From positions 22,763 to 86,762 of IMG/VR virus record IMGVR_UViG_3300029827_000001: a stretch of 64,000 nt of DNA; one strand, given 5' to 3'. How positions within the stretch are numbered: position 1 is the stretch's first letter; each line of letters starts with the position of its first letter. The translations under genes were made by a program, and so were the position numbers. The DNA comes from a virus. The notes beneath the pieces are model-generated. The model did not search any database, had not been told where the DNA came from, and saw only the letters and a list, made by a program, of their open reading frames with translations. This document shows positions 47,178 through 54,118 of this stretch, piece after piece.

Positions 47178-50100
47178 ATGTTTAGTATTAAGAGTTCATT
47201 TGCTGATTGTATGACCTGTCCTCTCCTCAGTGCTCCTTCATGCATACTCGAAACAAACTCTCCCAAAAACCTGAAAGATGTAGAAGTTATATTTCTGTCA
47301 GAAAATCCGGGTAAAAATGAAGTTGAAAAAGAAAAACCTCTGATAGGTAGATCAGGTCAAACATTTAGAAAACCATTTAACTTATATATTAGAGATAAGT
47401 TTAAATGGTTATTGACAAACTGTGTTCTGTGTTGTACGATACTTCCCGACGGAAAGACTGGTAATCCAACTCCGGATATAATCAATAGATGTAAGGAAAA
47501 TGCTTTTAAAATAATCGAAGCATGTAATCCTAAGTTAGTAGTAGCTATGGGTGCATCACCAATGATGGCATTTGGTTTTGCTAAAAGTGGAATAACAGAT
47601 TTGAGAGGACAAGTCTTTAAATGGAACGGTTATGATGTTCTTTTAACAGTTCATCCCTCATTTGTAAATAGAAATCAAACTTATAAAGATAAGTTCGAAA
47701 GAGATATTCAAACTGCAGCAGTAATGCTTGGAGCAAAACTTGAAGTAAAACCAGAGAAAACAATAAAGTCTCTAGGAAAAGGAAAATTTCGTTATAAAAT
47801 TCCAGATAAGTTTTATGAACCAGACTATCGACTTATTGATGTTCAGTTTTTAAATAGAACTAGTGAAGTTTTATATATTTTTAGAGATAAAGATAACAAA
47901 AAAGTTTATCATAAGATGAATGATGATTACTATTGCTACCAAGCTCCAGAAGGAATTGAGAATAGGCATTTAGTTAAATATGAGAATTTAGATTTAATAA
48001 AAGTTCCTTATAGACAAAAAGCAAAGTTAGATCCAGAAAGAACATATGAAGGTGATACGAGAATATCAGTAAAGCATGCTCAAGACTATTATCACTTTAA
48101 TAAAGGAGAACCAGAAACCCGACTCAATATTATGTATTTAGATATTGAGACATATAGCGAGACAAAGGAATTTCCAAATGTTGAAGATGCAAAACATGCT
48201 GTATGTGTTATAACTTATTCTTATCATGGTAAATTTATAACGTATGCAGTTGACAATAAAATTCTTCTAAATAATCCAAATGCTTCAGATATTATAACTA
48301 CAAAGGATGATCCAATCCATATTTTTAAATCTGAATATGATATGCTAATTAAGTTTATAAAAGATTTCAGAACTTTAGAACCAGATTTTGTTGTGGGATG
48401 GAATGTAATAGGATTTGACCTTTATTATATTCATAATAGATGTAAGAGGTTAAGAATAAAGTCTGAATCTATGTCAAAGTTTGGAGAAATATCTTTTTCA
48501 ATTGACGAAAAAAGAACATATTGTGAAATTGCTGGAACTGTTGTTCTTGATCTTCTTAAATTATATAGAAGTTTTACGTTCACACAAAAAGAGAATTATA
48601 GACTTGGTACAATTGCCAAAGAAGAATTAGGAGAAGAGAAAACTGATGTTGGAGAGAATTTCTCTGAGAAATACGAGAAAGATATTAATGGAGCAATTGA
48701 GTATAATATAAAAGACGTTGATTTAATCATAGGTATAGAAAATAAACTAAAACTTATAGTTCTAGAAAATGAGATCAGAAAAATTGGTAGCTCAAGTTTC
48801 TCAGGAGCTTTCAGTAATTTAGGGAAACTAGATAGTCTGGTTATATCATTTCTAAAAGATAAAGGATTAGCATCAAGAAATGCTAATGTCTACAAAGTAA
48901 AAGAACAATCAATTCCGGGAGCTTTTGTCAAAGAACCTCGCATCGGAATTCATGAGCATATAGTTGATTTTGACTTTACATCTCTGTATCCCAGTTTAAT
49001 TTTAACTTATAATATTGGAATAAATACTTTTGCGATGAAATTTAAAGATCATACTTTGGGGTATGACTATGTATATCAACCAGACAATCTTCCCAATGAA
49101 TTTGAAATAATATATGATCCAGCATTTCTGAACAAAGAGATGAAAGTTACAAAGGATCAATTTTTTAAGAAGGTAAAAGAAGGAAATCTTATTTATACAA
49201 TAAATGGTTGTTTCTATAAACCTCATGATAAAGAAGTATCAATTTATTCAGAAGTTCTTGACCATTTGCTAAGTTCAAGAAAAGAGTATAAAACCAAGAT
49301 GTTTGAAGCTAAGCAAGCAGGAAATGAAAATTTACAAGATATGTATCATGGTCGTCAGTTAGTTTACAAAGTTCTTGCAAATGCTCTATATGGTATTCTT
49401 ACAAACCACTTCTTTAGATTCTATCATGATGATCTTGGTAGTAGTATTACTCTAAGTGGTCAGGAAGCATTAAAAACTTCAATTCTTTCAGCAAACAATT
49501 ATGTTAAGAAGCTAAAGGAGTTAACTAAGTATGAAGATCCAGATCCTCTAACGAAGCAAGAAATGTACGGTGACCTATCTAGAGATACTAATTTTATTAT
49601 TACCGGAGATACTGATAGTTTATTTATCACGTTTGGAGAACTAGTAAATAAGAATAAACCAGAAGAAGAAACAATGGGTAAGATTGTAAAGTGGTGTAAT
49701 GAAATTCAAATATTTTTGAATGATAAGATAATTGCTCCATTAGTTAATTTACATAATGTCCCGCCTTCAAAAAATCGTCTCGAGTTGAAGAATGAATTAG
49801 TAATTAAGAGAGGACTATTCTTAGCAAAAAAGAGATACGCAATCTATGTGACTTCTCAAGAAGGAAGAGAGACAAGAGAAATTGTAAACATGGGAATTGA
49901 AACAAAAAGAAGTGATTATCCAAGTTATACAAAAGAAAGTTTAAATGAGCTATTAGATAAGATTTTGAAAGAGGAAGAAGCAAGTCCAGCAAAGATTTTC
50001 AAATTTGTTGACCTTAGAGAAAGAGTCTTTCTACAAAAGATAAAAGCTGGAGATAAATCAGTTGCAAGACCATCCTCATTCACGAAGAAATTAGAGAATT

Positions 50101-50435
50101 ACAAGCGAGTACCTCCTGGTGTGATCTCAATGTTGAATTGGAACGAACTCGAGTATAATATCTTTAATACGGGTTCAAAAGGCTATCTCTTTAAGTTATC
50201 TGGTATTGACCTTATGACAGCACCTGAAGATGTGAGGAAGAGATTTGAGGAGAAATTTCTAGCAAATGGGAGAAAGTTAGAATCCATATCTCTCCCAGAT
50301 GAGGAGGTATCTTTGCCCCCATATTATGTAGTTGACGCTCGGGCAATGCTTAAGTTTGCGTGGACCGATAGATCTGACTTATTATTGAATCCAATAATGA
50401 AGAGGTTAGAAAAACGAACCACTGATACTATTTAG
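47178..50435 (+). CDS. family B DNA polymerase with N-terminal uracil-DNA glycosylase domain
   Basis: A 1085-residue fusion. Residues 1-190 match family 4 uracil-DNA glycosylase: CMTCPLL (C11, C14), SENPGKNE (41-48), KPLIGRSGQ, C86 and C105 flanking the GNPTPDII segment, VAMGASPMMAFG, and catalytic VHPSF; the cysteines would hold a 4Fe-4S cluster. Exonuclease motifs follow: YLDIETYSE (D322, E324), FVVGWNVIGFDL and YNIKDVDL. Polymerase motifs are DFDFTSLYPS, KVLANALYGI and ITGDTDSLF. All catalytic residues I can see are present, so replicative synthesis with proofreading, plus uracil removal in the same chain, is expected. The neighbouring motif suggests co-regulation with the clamp loader. 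Confidence 0.92.
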   Translation: MFSIKSSFADCMTCPLLSAPSCILETNSPKNLKDVEVIFLSENPGKNEVEKEKPLIGRSGQTFRKPFNLYIRDKFKWLLTNCVLCCTILPDGKTGNPTPDIINRCKENAFKIIEACNPKLVVAMGASPMMAFGFAKSGITDLRGQVFKWNGYDVLLTVHPSFVNRNQTYKDKFERDIQTAAVMLGAKLEVKPEKTIKSLGKGKFRYKIPDKFYEPDYRLIDVQFLNRTSEVLYIFRDKDNKKVYHKMNDDYYCYQAPEGIENRHLVKYENLDLIKVPYRQKAKLDPERTYEGDTRISVKHAQDYYHFNKGEPETRLNIMYLDIETYSETKEFPNVEDAKHAVCVITYSYHGKFITYAVDNKILLNNPNASDIITTKDDPIHIFKSEYDMLIKFIKDFRTLEPDFVVGWNVIGFDLYYIHNRCKRLRIKSESMSKFGEISFSIDEKRTYCEIAGTVVLDLLKLYRSFTFTQKENYRLGTIAKEELGEEKTDVGENFSEKYEKDINGAIEYNIKDVDLIIGIENKLKLIVLENEIRKIGSSSFSGAFSNLGKLDSLVISFLKDKGLASRNANVYKVKEQSIPGAFVKEPRIGIHEHIVDFDFTSLYPSLILTYNIGINTFAMKFKDHTLGYDYVYQPDNLPNEFEIIYDPAFLNKEMKVTKDQFFKKVKEGNLIYTINGCFYKPHDKEVSIYSEVLDHLLSSRKEYKTKMFEAKQAGNENLQDMYHGRQLVYKVLANALYGILTNHFFRFYHDDLGSSITLSGQEALKTSILSANNYVKKLKELTKYEDPDPLTKQEMYGDLSRDTNFIITGDTDSLFITFGELVNKNKPEEETMGKIVKWCNEIQIFLNDKIIAPLVNLHNVPPSKNRLELKNELVIKRGLFLAKKRYAIYVTSQEGRETREIVNMGIETKRSDYPSYTKESLNELLDKILKEEEASPAKIFKFVDLRERVFLQKIKAGDKSVARPSSFTKKLENYKRVPPGVISMLNWNELEYNIFNTGSKGYLFKLSGIDLMTAPEDVRKRFEEKFLANGRKLESISLPDEEVSLPPYYVVDARAMLKFAWTDRSDLLLNPIMKRLEKRTTDTI

Positions 50436-50472
50436 AAAAAAATGTGGGACACCGGCATCAAAGTGTCCCACA
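50434..50472 (-). terminator. terminator of the 50.5-51.0 kb island
   Basis: TGTGGGACAC (50443-50452) pairs with GTGTCCCACA (50463-50472); on the minus strand TTTTTTTCTAAA follows. It ends the island and lies just past the polymerase stop. Confidence 0.82.
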
Positions 50473-50473
50473 A

Positions 50474-50512
50474 TACTGAGTAGGGGGAAGGCATCTAGTG
50501 CCTGACTCAGTA
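50474..50512. repeat. nested hairpin at the end of the 50.5-51.0 kb island
   Basis: Outer arms TACTGAGT (50474-50481) and ACTCAGTA (50505-50512) enclose an inner AGGCA/TGCCT stem with a TCTAG loop. It precedes the terminator on the minus strand. It could be an RNA-stability or protein-binding structure. Confidence 0.55.
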
Positions 50513-50761
50513 CTATTTTGGTTCTATAAACTGGGGGAGAAATATTACTACAACTATTGCTCCTACCAGATAACCGCCAATGCCTATAAAAGTTCTAATA
50601 AATGTTCTCTGTGTAAAACCTTCTTTTTTATCAGTTGCAGCGATACCAATTGCTATTGCTGAGGCAAACAGAGAAAATAGAGCAAAAGGTGAAGATTTGC
50701 ATGATAGTAAAGTAATCATGCCAATAAAACCTATCAAAAAACAACTAAGGTTTCTTTTCAT
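50513..50761 (-). CDS. small multi-span membrane protein
   Basis: An 82-residue protein with about three hydrophobic segments (FLIGFIGMITLLS, LFSLFASAIAIGIAA, GIGGYLVGAIVVVIFLP). LLSC near residue 21 could be read as a lipobox but the flanking sequence is a membrane span. ATG 50761 follows AGGAG. Function unknown; lies downstream of another small membrane protein. Confidence 0.62.
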   Translation of the reverse strand: MKRNLSCFLIGFIGMITLLSCKSSPFALFSLFASAIAIGIAATDKKEGFTQRTFIRTFIGIGGYLVGAIVVVIFLPQFIEPK

Positions 50762-50770
50762 CTCTTTCTC

Positions 50771-50983
50771 CTATATCATCGCATAGGCAATGAGGTAACC
50801 TCCTAGAAAACATATGAACTCTGTACCTCTTGTCTTTACTCCAAGAAAGATGCCTATTATGAGGAGGATTATTAGTACTGGAGTATGAGAAATTCCATAC
50901 TTTCTCGCTTCATTAGCTAGTAGAAATATTAATGCTCCAAAAACGAAAGATGCTAAATTTCTTATAATTGATCTAGTATTCAT
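50771..50983 (-). CDS. small membrane protein
   Basis: A 70-residue protein with three hydrophobic segments (LASFVFGALIFLLA, VLIILLIIGIFLGV, FICFLGGYLIAYAMI). ATG 50983 follows AGGAGG. First gene of its island, 41 bases from the TATATATA motif. Function unknown; possible envelope-targeting or holin-like protein. Confidence 0.62.
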   Translation of the reverse strand: MNTRSIIRNLASFVFGALIFLLANEARKYGISHTPVLIILLIIGIFLGVKTRGTEFICFLGGYLIAYAMI

Positions 50984-51023
50984 TATCCCCTCCTAAAAAA
51001 AGTTAGAAATTCTCTATTTGAAA

Positions 51024-51036
51024 TTAATATATATAG
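51024..51036 (-). promoter_or_regulatory. CTATATATATTAA motif of the 50.5-51.0 kb island
   Basis: A perfect copy, 41 bases before the ATG at 50983 on the minus strand. Confidence 0.5.
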
Positions 51037-51060
51037 TCAATTTCAAAATGAGAAAAAGAA

Positions 51061-51085
51061 CTTGAGTTCAAGAACAAAATAAAAA
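51061..51085 (+). promoter_or_regulatory. GAACAAA-type motif before queE
   Basis: CTTGAGTTCAAGAACAAAAT then AAAAATC and GAAAGGAG. The T-run is lacking; CTTGAGTTCAAG is itself palindromic. Confidence 0.42.
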
Positions 51086-51100
51086 TCAGAAAGGAGTTGT

Positions 51101-51772
51101 ATGAAACGGAAGGTTAAAGCAATTGAATGTATTCAGACTTGGCAAGGTGAGGGACCAGACACTGGTCGACTAATGCTTCTAATCAGATTTAAAAATTGTA
51201 ATCGGGTTGATCAGAAGACTCCATGTGAATGGTGTGATACTATGGTTAAGATGAGAGTCAGTCGTGAGGCTGAATACTCTCTTCAAGAACTACAAAATAT
51301 ACTAGATGACTTAAAGTGTGGTCTAATGATAACCGGTGGAGAACCAACTTGGGATCCACATTATAAGGATACAGTTCTCTTATTAGACAAACTAAGTTAC
51401 CAGTCGGCAAATATTGAAACTAACGGTTATCGTTTAAAAGATCTCTATAAACAAACTGCTAGAGATAACATTAACTATATTTACTCTCCAAAGATGTTTC
51501 AGATGACTGAAGTACATGACGCAATTAAAATGGTTGAGTGGGCAAGAGAGTTTAAAAATATCTATATAAAAGTTGTATATGAAGTTACTCCAGAGAATCA
51601 TAACTTTATTGAAGAGATTTCTAAAATGAATATAAATGAAAGAATTTACTTAATGCCACAGGGATGTACTGCTGAAGAACTATTCAAAAATACTCCAATT
51701 GTTCTTGATGCAGCCGAAAAGTTTAGAGTGAATATTTCAACGAGAATGCACTTAATGTTTAATTTTATCTAG
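51101..51772 (+). CDS. queE: 7-carboxy-7-deazaguanine synthase (QueE), radical SAM
   Basis: A 223-residue radical SAM enzyme. WQGEGPDTGRLMLLIRFKNC is the QueE start; the cluster cysteines are C33, C42 and C45 (CX8CX2C), with WCDT after the last. MITGGEPTWDPHY and NIETNGY follow as in QueE. It makes 7-carboxy-7-deazaguanine from carboxy-tetrahydropterin. Spacing of the first two cysteines differs from the usual CX3CX2C, and some QueE proteins have CX14CX2C. A QueC-like protein and DpdA-like protein in the same window indicate a 7-deazaguanine pathway for DNA. Confidence 0.85.
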   Translation: MKRKVKAIECIQTWQGEGPDTGRLMLLIRFKNCNRVDQKTPCEWCDTMVKMRVSREAEYSLQELQNILDDLKCGLMITGGEPTWDPHYKDTVLLLDKLSYQSANIETNGYRLKDLYKQTARDNINYIYSPKMFQMTEVHDAIKMVEWAREFKNIYIKVVYEVTPENHNFIEEISKMNINERIYLMPQGCTAEELFKNTPIVLDAAEKFRVNISTRMHLMFNFI

Positions 51773-51783
51773 AGGAGGGAAAG

Positions 51784-52044
51784 ATGATTGATGCAGTAGG
51801 TGACAATGTGATAGTTGAAGTACTCAAAGATGAGAACAAAACTGAAGGTGGAATACTTGTTCCAGAGACTACACAACAACCACAGGCACGAGGAAAAGTA
51901 TTATCTGTTGGGGAGCTAATTACTACAATTAAATCGGGTAATATTATTATGTGTCATAGGGCTGGTGGGCAAGATGTTCTATATAAGGGAAAACTTTATA
52001 AGGTATTAAAGTACGGGGAAGTTTATGGAATTGTGAGGGAATAG
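51784..52044 (+). CDS. GroES-like co-chaperonin
   Basis: An 86-residue protein matching the GroES fold: IDAVGDNVIVEVLKDENKTE, GGILVPETTQQ in the mobile-loop region, and KVLSVGELITTIKSGNIIMC. T4 gp31 and other phages encode such proteins to let host GroEL fold the large capsid protein. The mobile loop sequence is short. ATG follows GAGGAGGG. The TAG stop overlaps the next GTG (TAGTG). Confidence 0.85.
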   Translation: MIDAVGDNVIVEVLKDENKTEGGILVPETTQQPQARGKVLSVGELITTIKSGNIIMCHRAGGQDVLYKGKLYKVLKYGEVYGIVRE

Positions 52045-52592
52045 TGTTTGAGAAAGTAAAGAGAAAGATTAAGGAAATAAAGACAAACCTTAGTTCTGGG
52101 TTATCAGGCAATCAATTTCCACCACATAGTCATTCATTACTATCAGGTAATGCGTATACAAGTACAAATCAAGGGCATACTCATACTATACCTGGTCATA
52201 GTCATACTCAAAGTACGGCATGGCCTTATGACCCATCTACTGGACCTCTTGAAGAACCCTTTGAGTGGTTTCATAAAGTATTCTGTCCGTGTGGAAGTAT
52301 TGATTGGGTAGAGGTTGCAAAAGTTTATGCTTGGAGTCATATTAAAAATGCGAATATAACTAGGAAGTTAGCAATATGCCGAGAATGTGAAAAAGTTACA
52401 GTTATTGATGATTTTGAGATTAGTGAACAGCGGCCTCCTATTGAGGCAGACGACAAGTTTGATTTCTTTGAGAAACTTAAAGATTTAAGAATTGATTTTG
52501 AAACCAACAATTATCCCAGAAGTACAACAACATATACTACTAGTACAACCTCAACGACAAGCACAACATTCCCTCCAAGGAGATATAGATGA
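52044..52592 (+). CDS. His- and Thr-rich zinc-motif protein, GTG start
   Basis: A 182-residue protein starting at GTG 52044 (overlap TAGTG). It has a basic N-terminus, a His-rich segment (PPHSHSLLSGN and QGHTHTIPGHSHTQS), then CPCG and CREC (zinc site), and a C-terminal Thr/Ser repeat (STTTYTTSTTSTTSTTF). The CPCGSIDWVEV segment loosely recalls the DWxEN motif of the array downstream. Metal binding is likely; no family is recognised. Confidence 0.68.
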   Translation: MFEKVKRKIKEIKTNLSSGLSGNQFPPHSHSLLSGNAYTSTNQGHTHTIPGHSHTQSTAWPYDPSTGPLEEPFEWFHKVFCPCGSIDWVEVAKVYAWSHIKNANITRKLAICRECEKVTVIDDFEISEQRPPIEADDKFDFFEKLKDLRIDFETNNYPRSTTTYTTSTTSTTSTTFPPRRYR

Positions 52593-53452
52593 ATATCGTG
52601 AAAATTGAAGCTACGACACTTCAAGACGCGTGGTTTCGAGCACTATTTGAAATGATAGAAAATGGTCGGGTATTTAAGATCGACCAAGGGTCTTATGCTG
52701 GTCAAAAGAGACTCGAGTTTGATTATGTTGTAGTTGGAGTTAAGGATCCTGGCAACAAAAATTATATGTACTTGAAAGATAGCGATAGACTTCTACCAAA
52801 AATACCAGAGCAGTATGGTATTCCAAACCCAGTTGCTGACAATTATATAGATGATTATTTACCGTATCTAATGACTGATTTAGTTTCTGAGAACGAGTCA
52901 TATACTTATGGTCAAAGAATAAATAAAGTTCGTATGCCAATGGAGTACTTATACGAAAGAAAGTTTTTTCTAAATGGAAGTAAAAGCGATGAAAAATGCT
53001 TAGTCTATACAGATGAATGTTGGGAAGACCGGGACGTTGTACCATTAGAATTCTCTGATAGGGGAGATGAAATATACTCTCTGAGTCAAGTAAATTGGGT
53101 AATATGGACATACAAGAATAAAGGTTATAGAAATAATCAAATGGTTCTTCAAGTAGCACAGCCATCTGACATTGTCTTAAAAGACCCTCCATGCTTAAGG
53201 CATATTGATACAAGAGTTCAAGATAATAAACTACATTTCTTTCCATATTTTCGAAGTTGGGACTTATGGAATGGTTTCCCAGCAAATCTGGCAGCAATTC
53301 AATTATTAAAAGAATATATGGCAGCAGAAATTGGAGTTGAAGATGGTGAGATGGTTTGTGCTTCTAAAGGACTTCATATTTATGACTATGTTTTTGATAT
53401 GGCAAAATGTGTTAGGATGAAGGAAGATGGATTTAAATTTCAAGGAGAATAA
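52589..53452 (+). CDS. thymidylate synthase, archaeal-type ThyA
   Basis: A 287-residue protein. KDPPCLRHID holds the catalytic Cys (C202), FRSWDLWNGFPANL gives the R-S-x-D and G-x-P-x-N residues, and GLHIYDY is the conserved His-Tyr near the C-terminus. The PPCLR..I and SWDLWNGFPANL forms resemble archaeal-type ThyA more than E. coli ThyA. It converts dUMP to dTMP; a hydroxymethylase role is possible since the two families share these residues. It overlaps the previous gene by four bases. The interrupted dCMP deaminase would feed it dUMP. Confidence 0.8.
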   Translation: MNIVKIEATTLQDAWFRALFEMIENGRVFKIDQGSYAGQKRLEFDYVVVGVKDPGNKNYMYLKDSDRLLPKIPEQYGIPNPVADNYIDDYLPYLMTDLVSENESYTYGQRINKVRMPMEYLYERKFFLNGSKSDEKCLVYTDECWEDRDVVPLEFSDRGDEIYSLSQVNWVIWTYKNKGYRNNQMVLQVAQPSDIVLKDPPCLRHIDTRVQDNKLHFFPYFRSWDLWNGFPANLAAIQLLKEYMAAEIGVEDGEMVCASKGLHIYDYVFDMAKCVRMKEDGFKFQGE

Positions 53453-53454
53453 TT

Positions 53455-53619
53455 ATGATTATAGGTACAATGCAACAGAGACTTATAGCTCCACATTTAA
53501 GCAAACCAATCCATATGCCAGATGAGATGAAAGAATATATCGAAGAATATCATAAAAGGAAAGAGGATGAAAGAAATAGTAGGGGATATGTTCAGCGAGA
53601 AGATAATGAAACTTGCTGA
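53455..53619 (+). CDS. 54-residue hypothetical protein
   Basis: Read directly: ATG 53455 with AGGAG upstream, TGA at 53619. It begins MIIGTMQQRLIAPHLSKPIH and ends in a charged helix. It overlaps the start of the macro-domain gene by 53 bases in a different frame, so it may be coupled to it. Function unknown. Confidence 0.55.
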   Translation: MIIGTMQQRLIAPHLSKPIHMPDEMKEYIEEYHKRKEDERNSRGYVQREDNETC

Positions 53620-54028
53620 CGCAGTATGTATTACTACAAACGGATTTGTGAAGAAAGATGGTTGTTGTGTAATGGGTGCTGGAAATGCTAAACAAGCAAA
53701 AGAAAAGTTTGAAGGAATTGATAAAAGATTGGGGGAATTAATTAAAGAAAATGGAAATATAGTTCAAATTATTTATAGATATTTTGGACCGGATATTATT
53801 GCATTTCCAGTAAAACATAACTGGTGGGAAAAAGCAGATCCAGACTTAGTGACAACTTCAACCAAATCATTGCTTTCACTAACCAATTCTATGGGCTGGA
53901 AAAAAGTTATTCTACCTCGACCTGGTTGTAATAATGGAAAACTCAAGTGGCTTTCAGAAGTAAAACCAATACTTAAGTTATATCTCGATGATAGGTTCTC
54001 AATTATAAGTCTTCCAGGTAGGTACTAA
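53567..54028 (+). CDS. macro-domain protein
   Basis: A 153-residue macro domain. Key segments: AVCITTNGFVKKDGCCVMGAGNAKQA (adenine/ribose binding, with the usual G-x-G loop), IIAFPVKHNWWEKAD, and ILPRPGCNNGKLKWLSE near the phosphate site. Macro domains bind ADP-ribose and can hydrolyse ADP-ribose phosphate or remove ADP-ribose from proteins or nucleic acids. In phages they are often linked to NAD metabolism or defence avoidance; the role here is inference. ATG 53567 follows GGAAAGAGG. Confidence 0.82.
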   Translation: MKEIVGDMFSEKIMKLADAVCITTNGFVKKDGCCVMGAGNAKQAKEKFEGIDKRLGELIKENGNIVQIIYRYFGPDIIAFPVKHNWWEKADPDLVTTSTKSLLSLTNSMGWKKVILPRPGCNNGKLKWLSEVKPILKLYLDDRFSIISLPGRY

Positions 54029-54054
54029 CCCGTTAAACCTATTCTATTTTATGC

Positions 54055-54100
54055 TTGACTTACCTGGAATATTTTTTTATAATTTGGAACAAATAAAAAA
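54055..54100 (+). promoter_or_regulatory. sigma-70-like promoter with GAACAAA motif before the DpdA-like gene
   Basis: TTGACT (54055-54060) and TATAAT (54078-54083) are spaced by 17 bases, a near-perfect sigma-70 promoter. TTTGGAACAAATAAAAAA follows, so GAACAAA here would be at or just after the start of transcription. This is the best evidence that the motif marks transcription starts. Confidence 0.7.
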
Positions 54101-54118
54101 TTGAGATAGGAGTATATC

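Noticed and set aside
52740-53297. Minus-strand frame of about 185 residues opposite the thymidylate synthase
   Set aside because: It is fully antisense to a gene with clear catalytic motifs, has no ribosome site and no recognisable domain.
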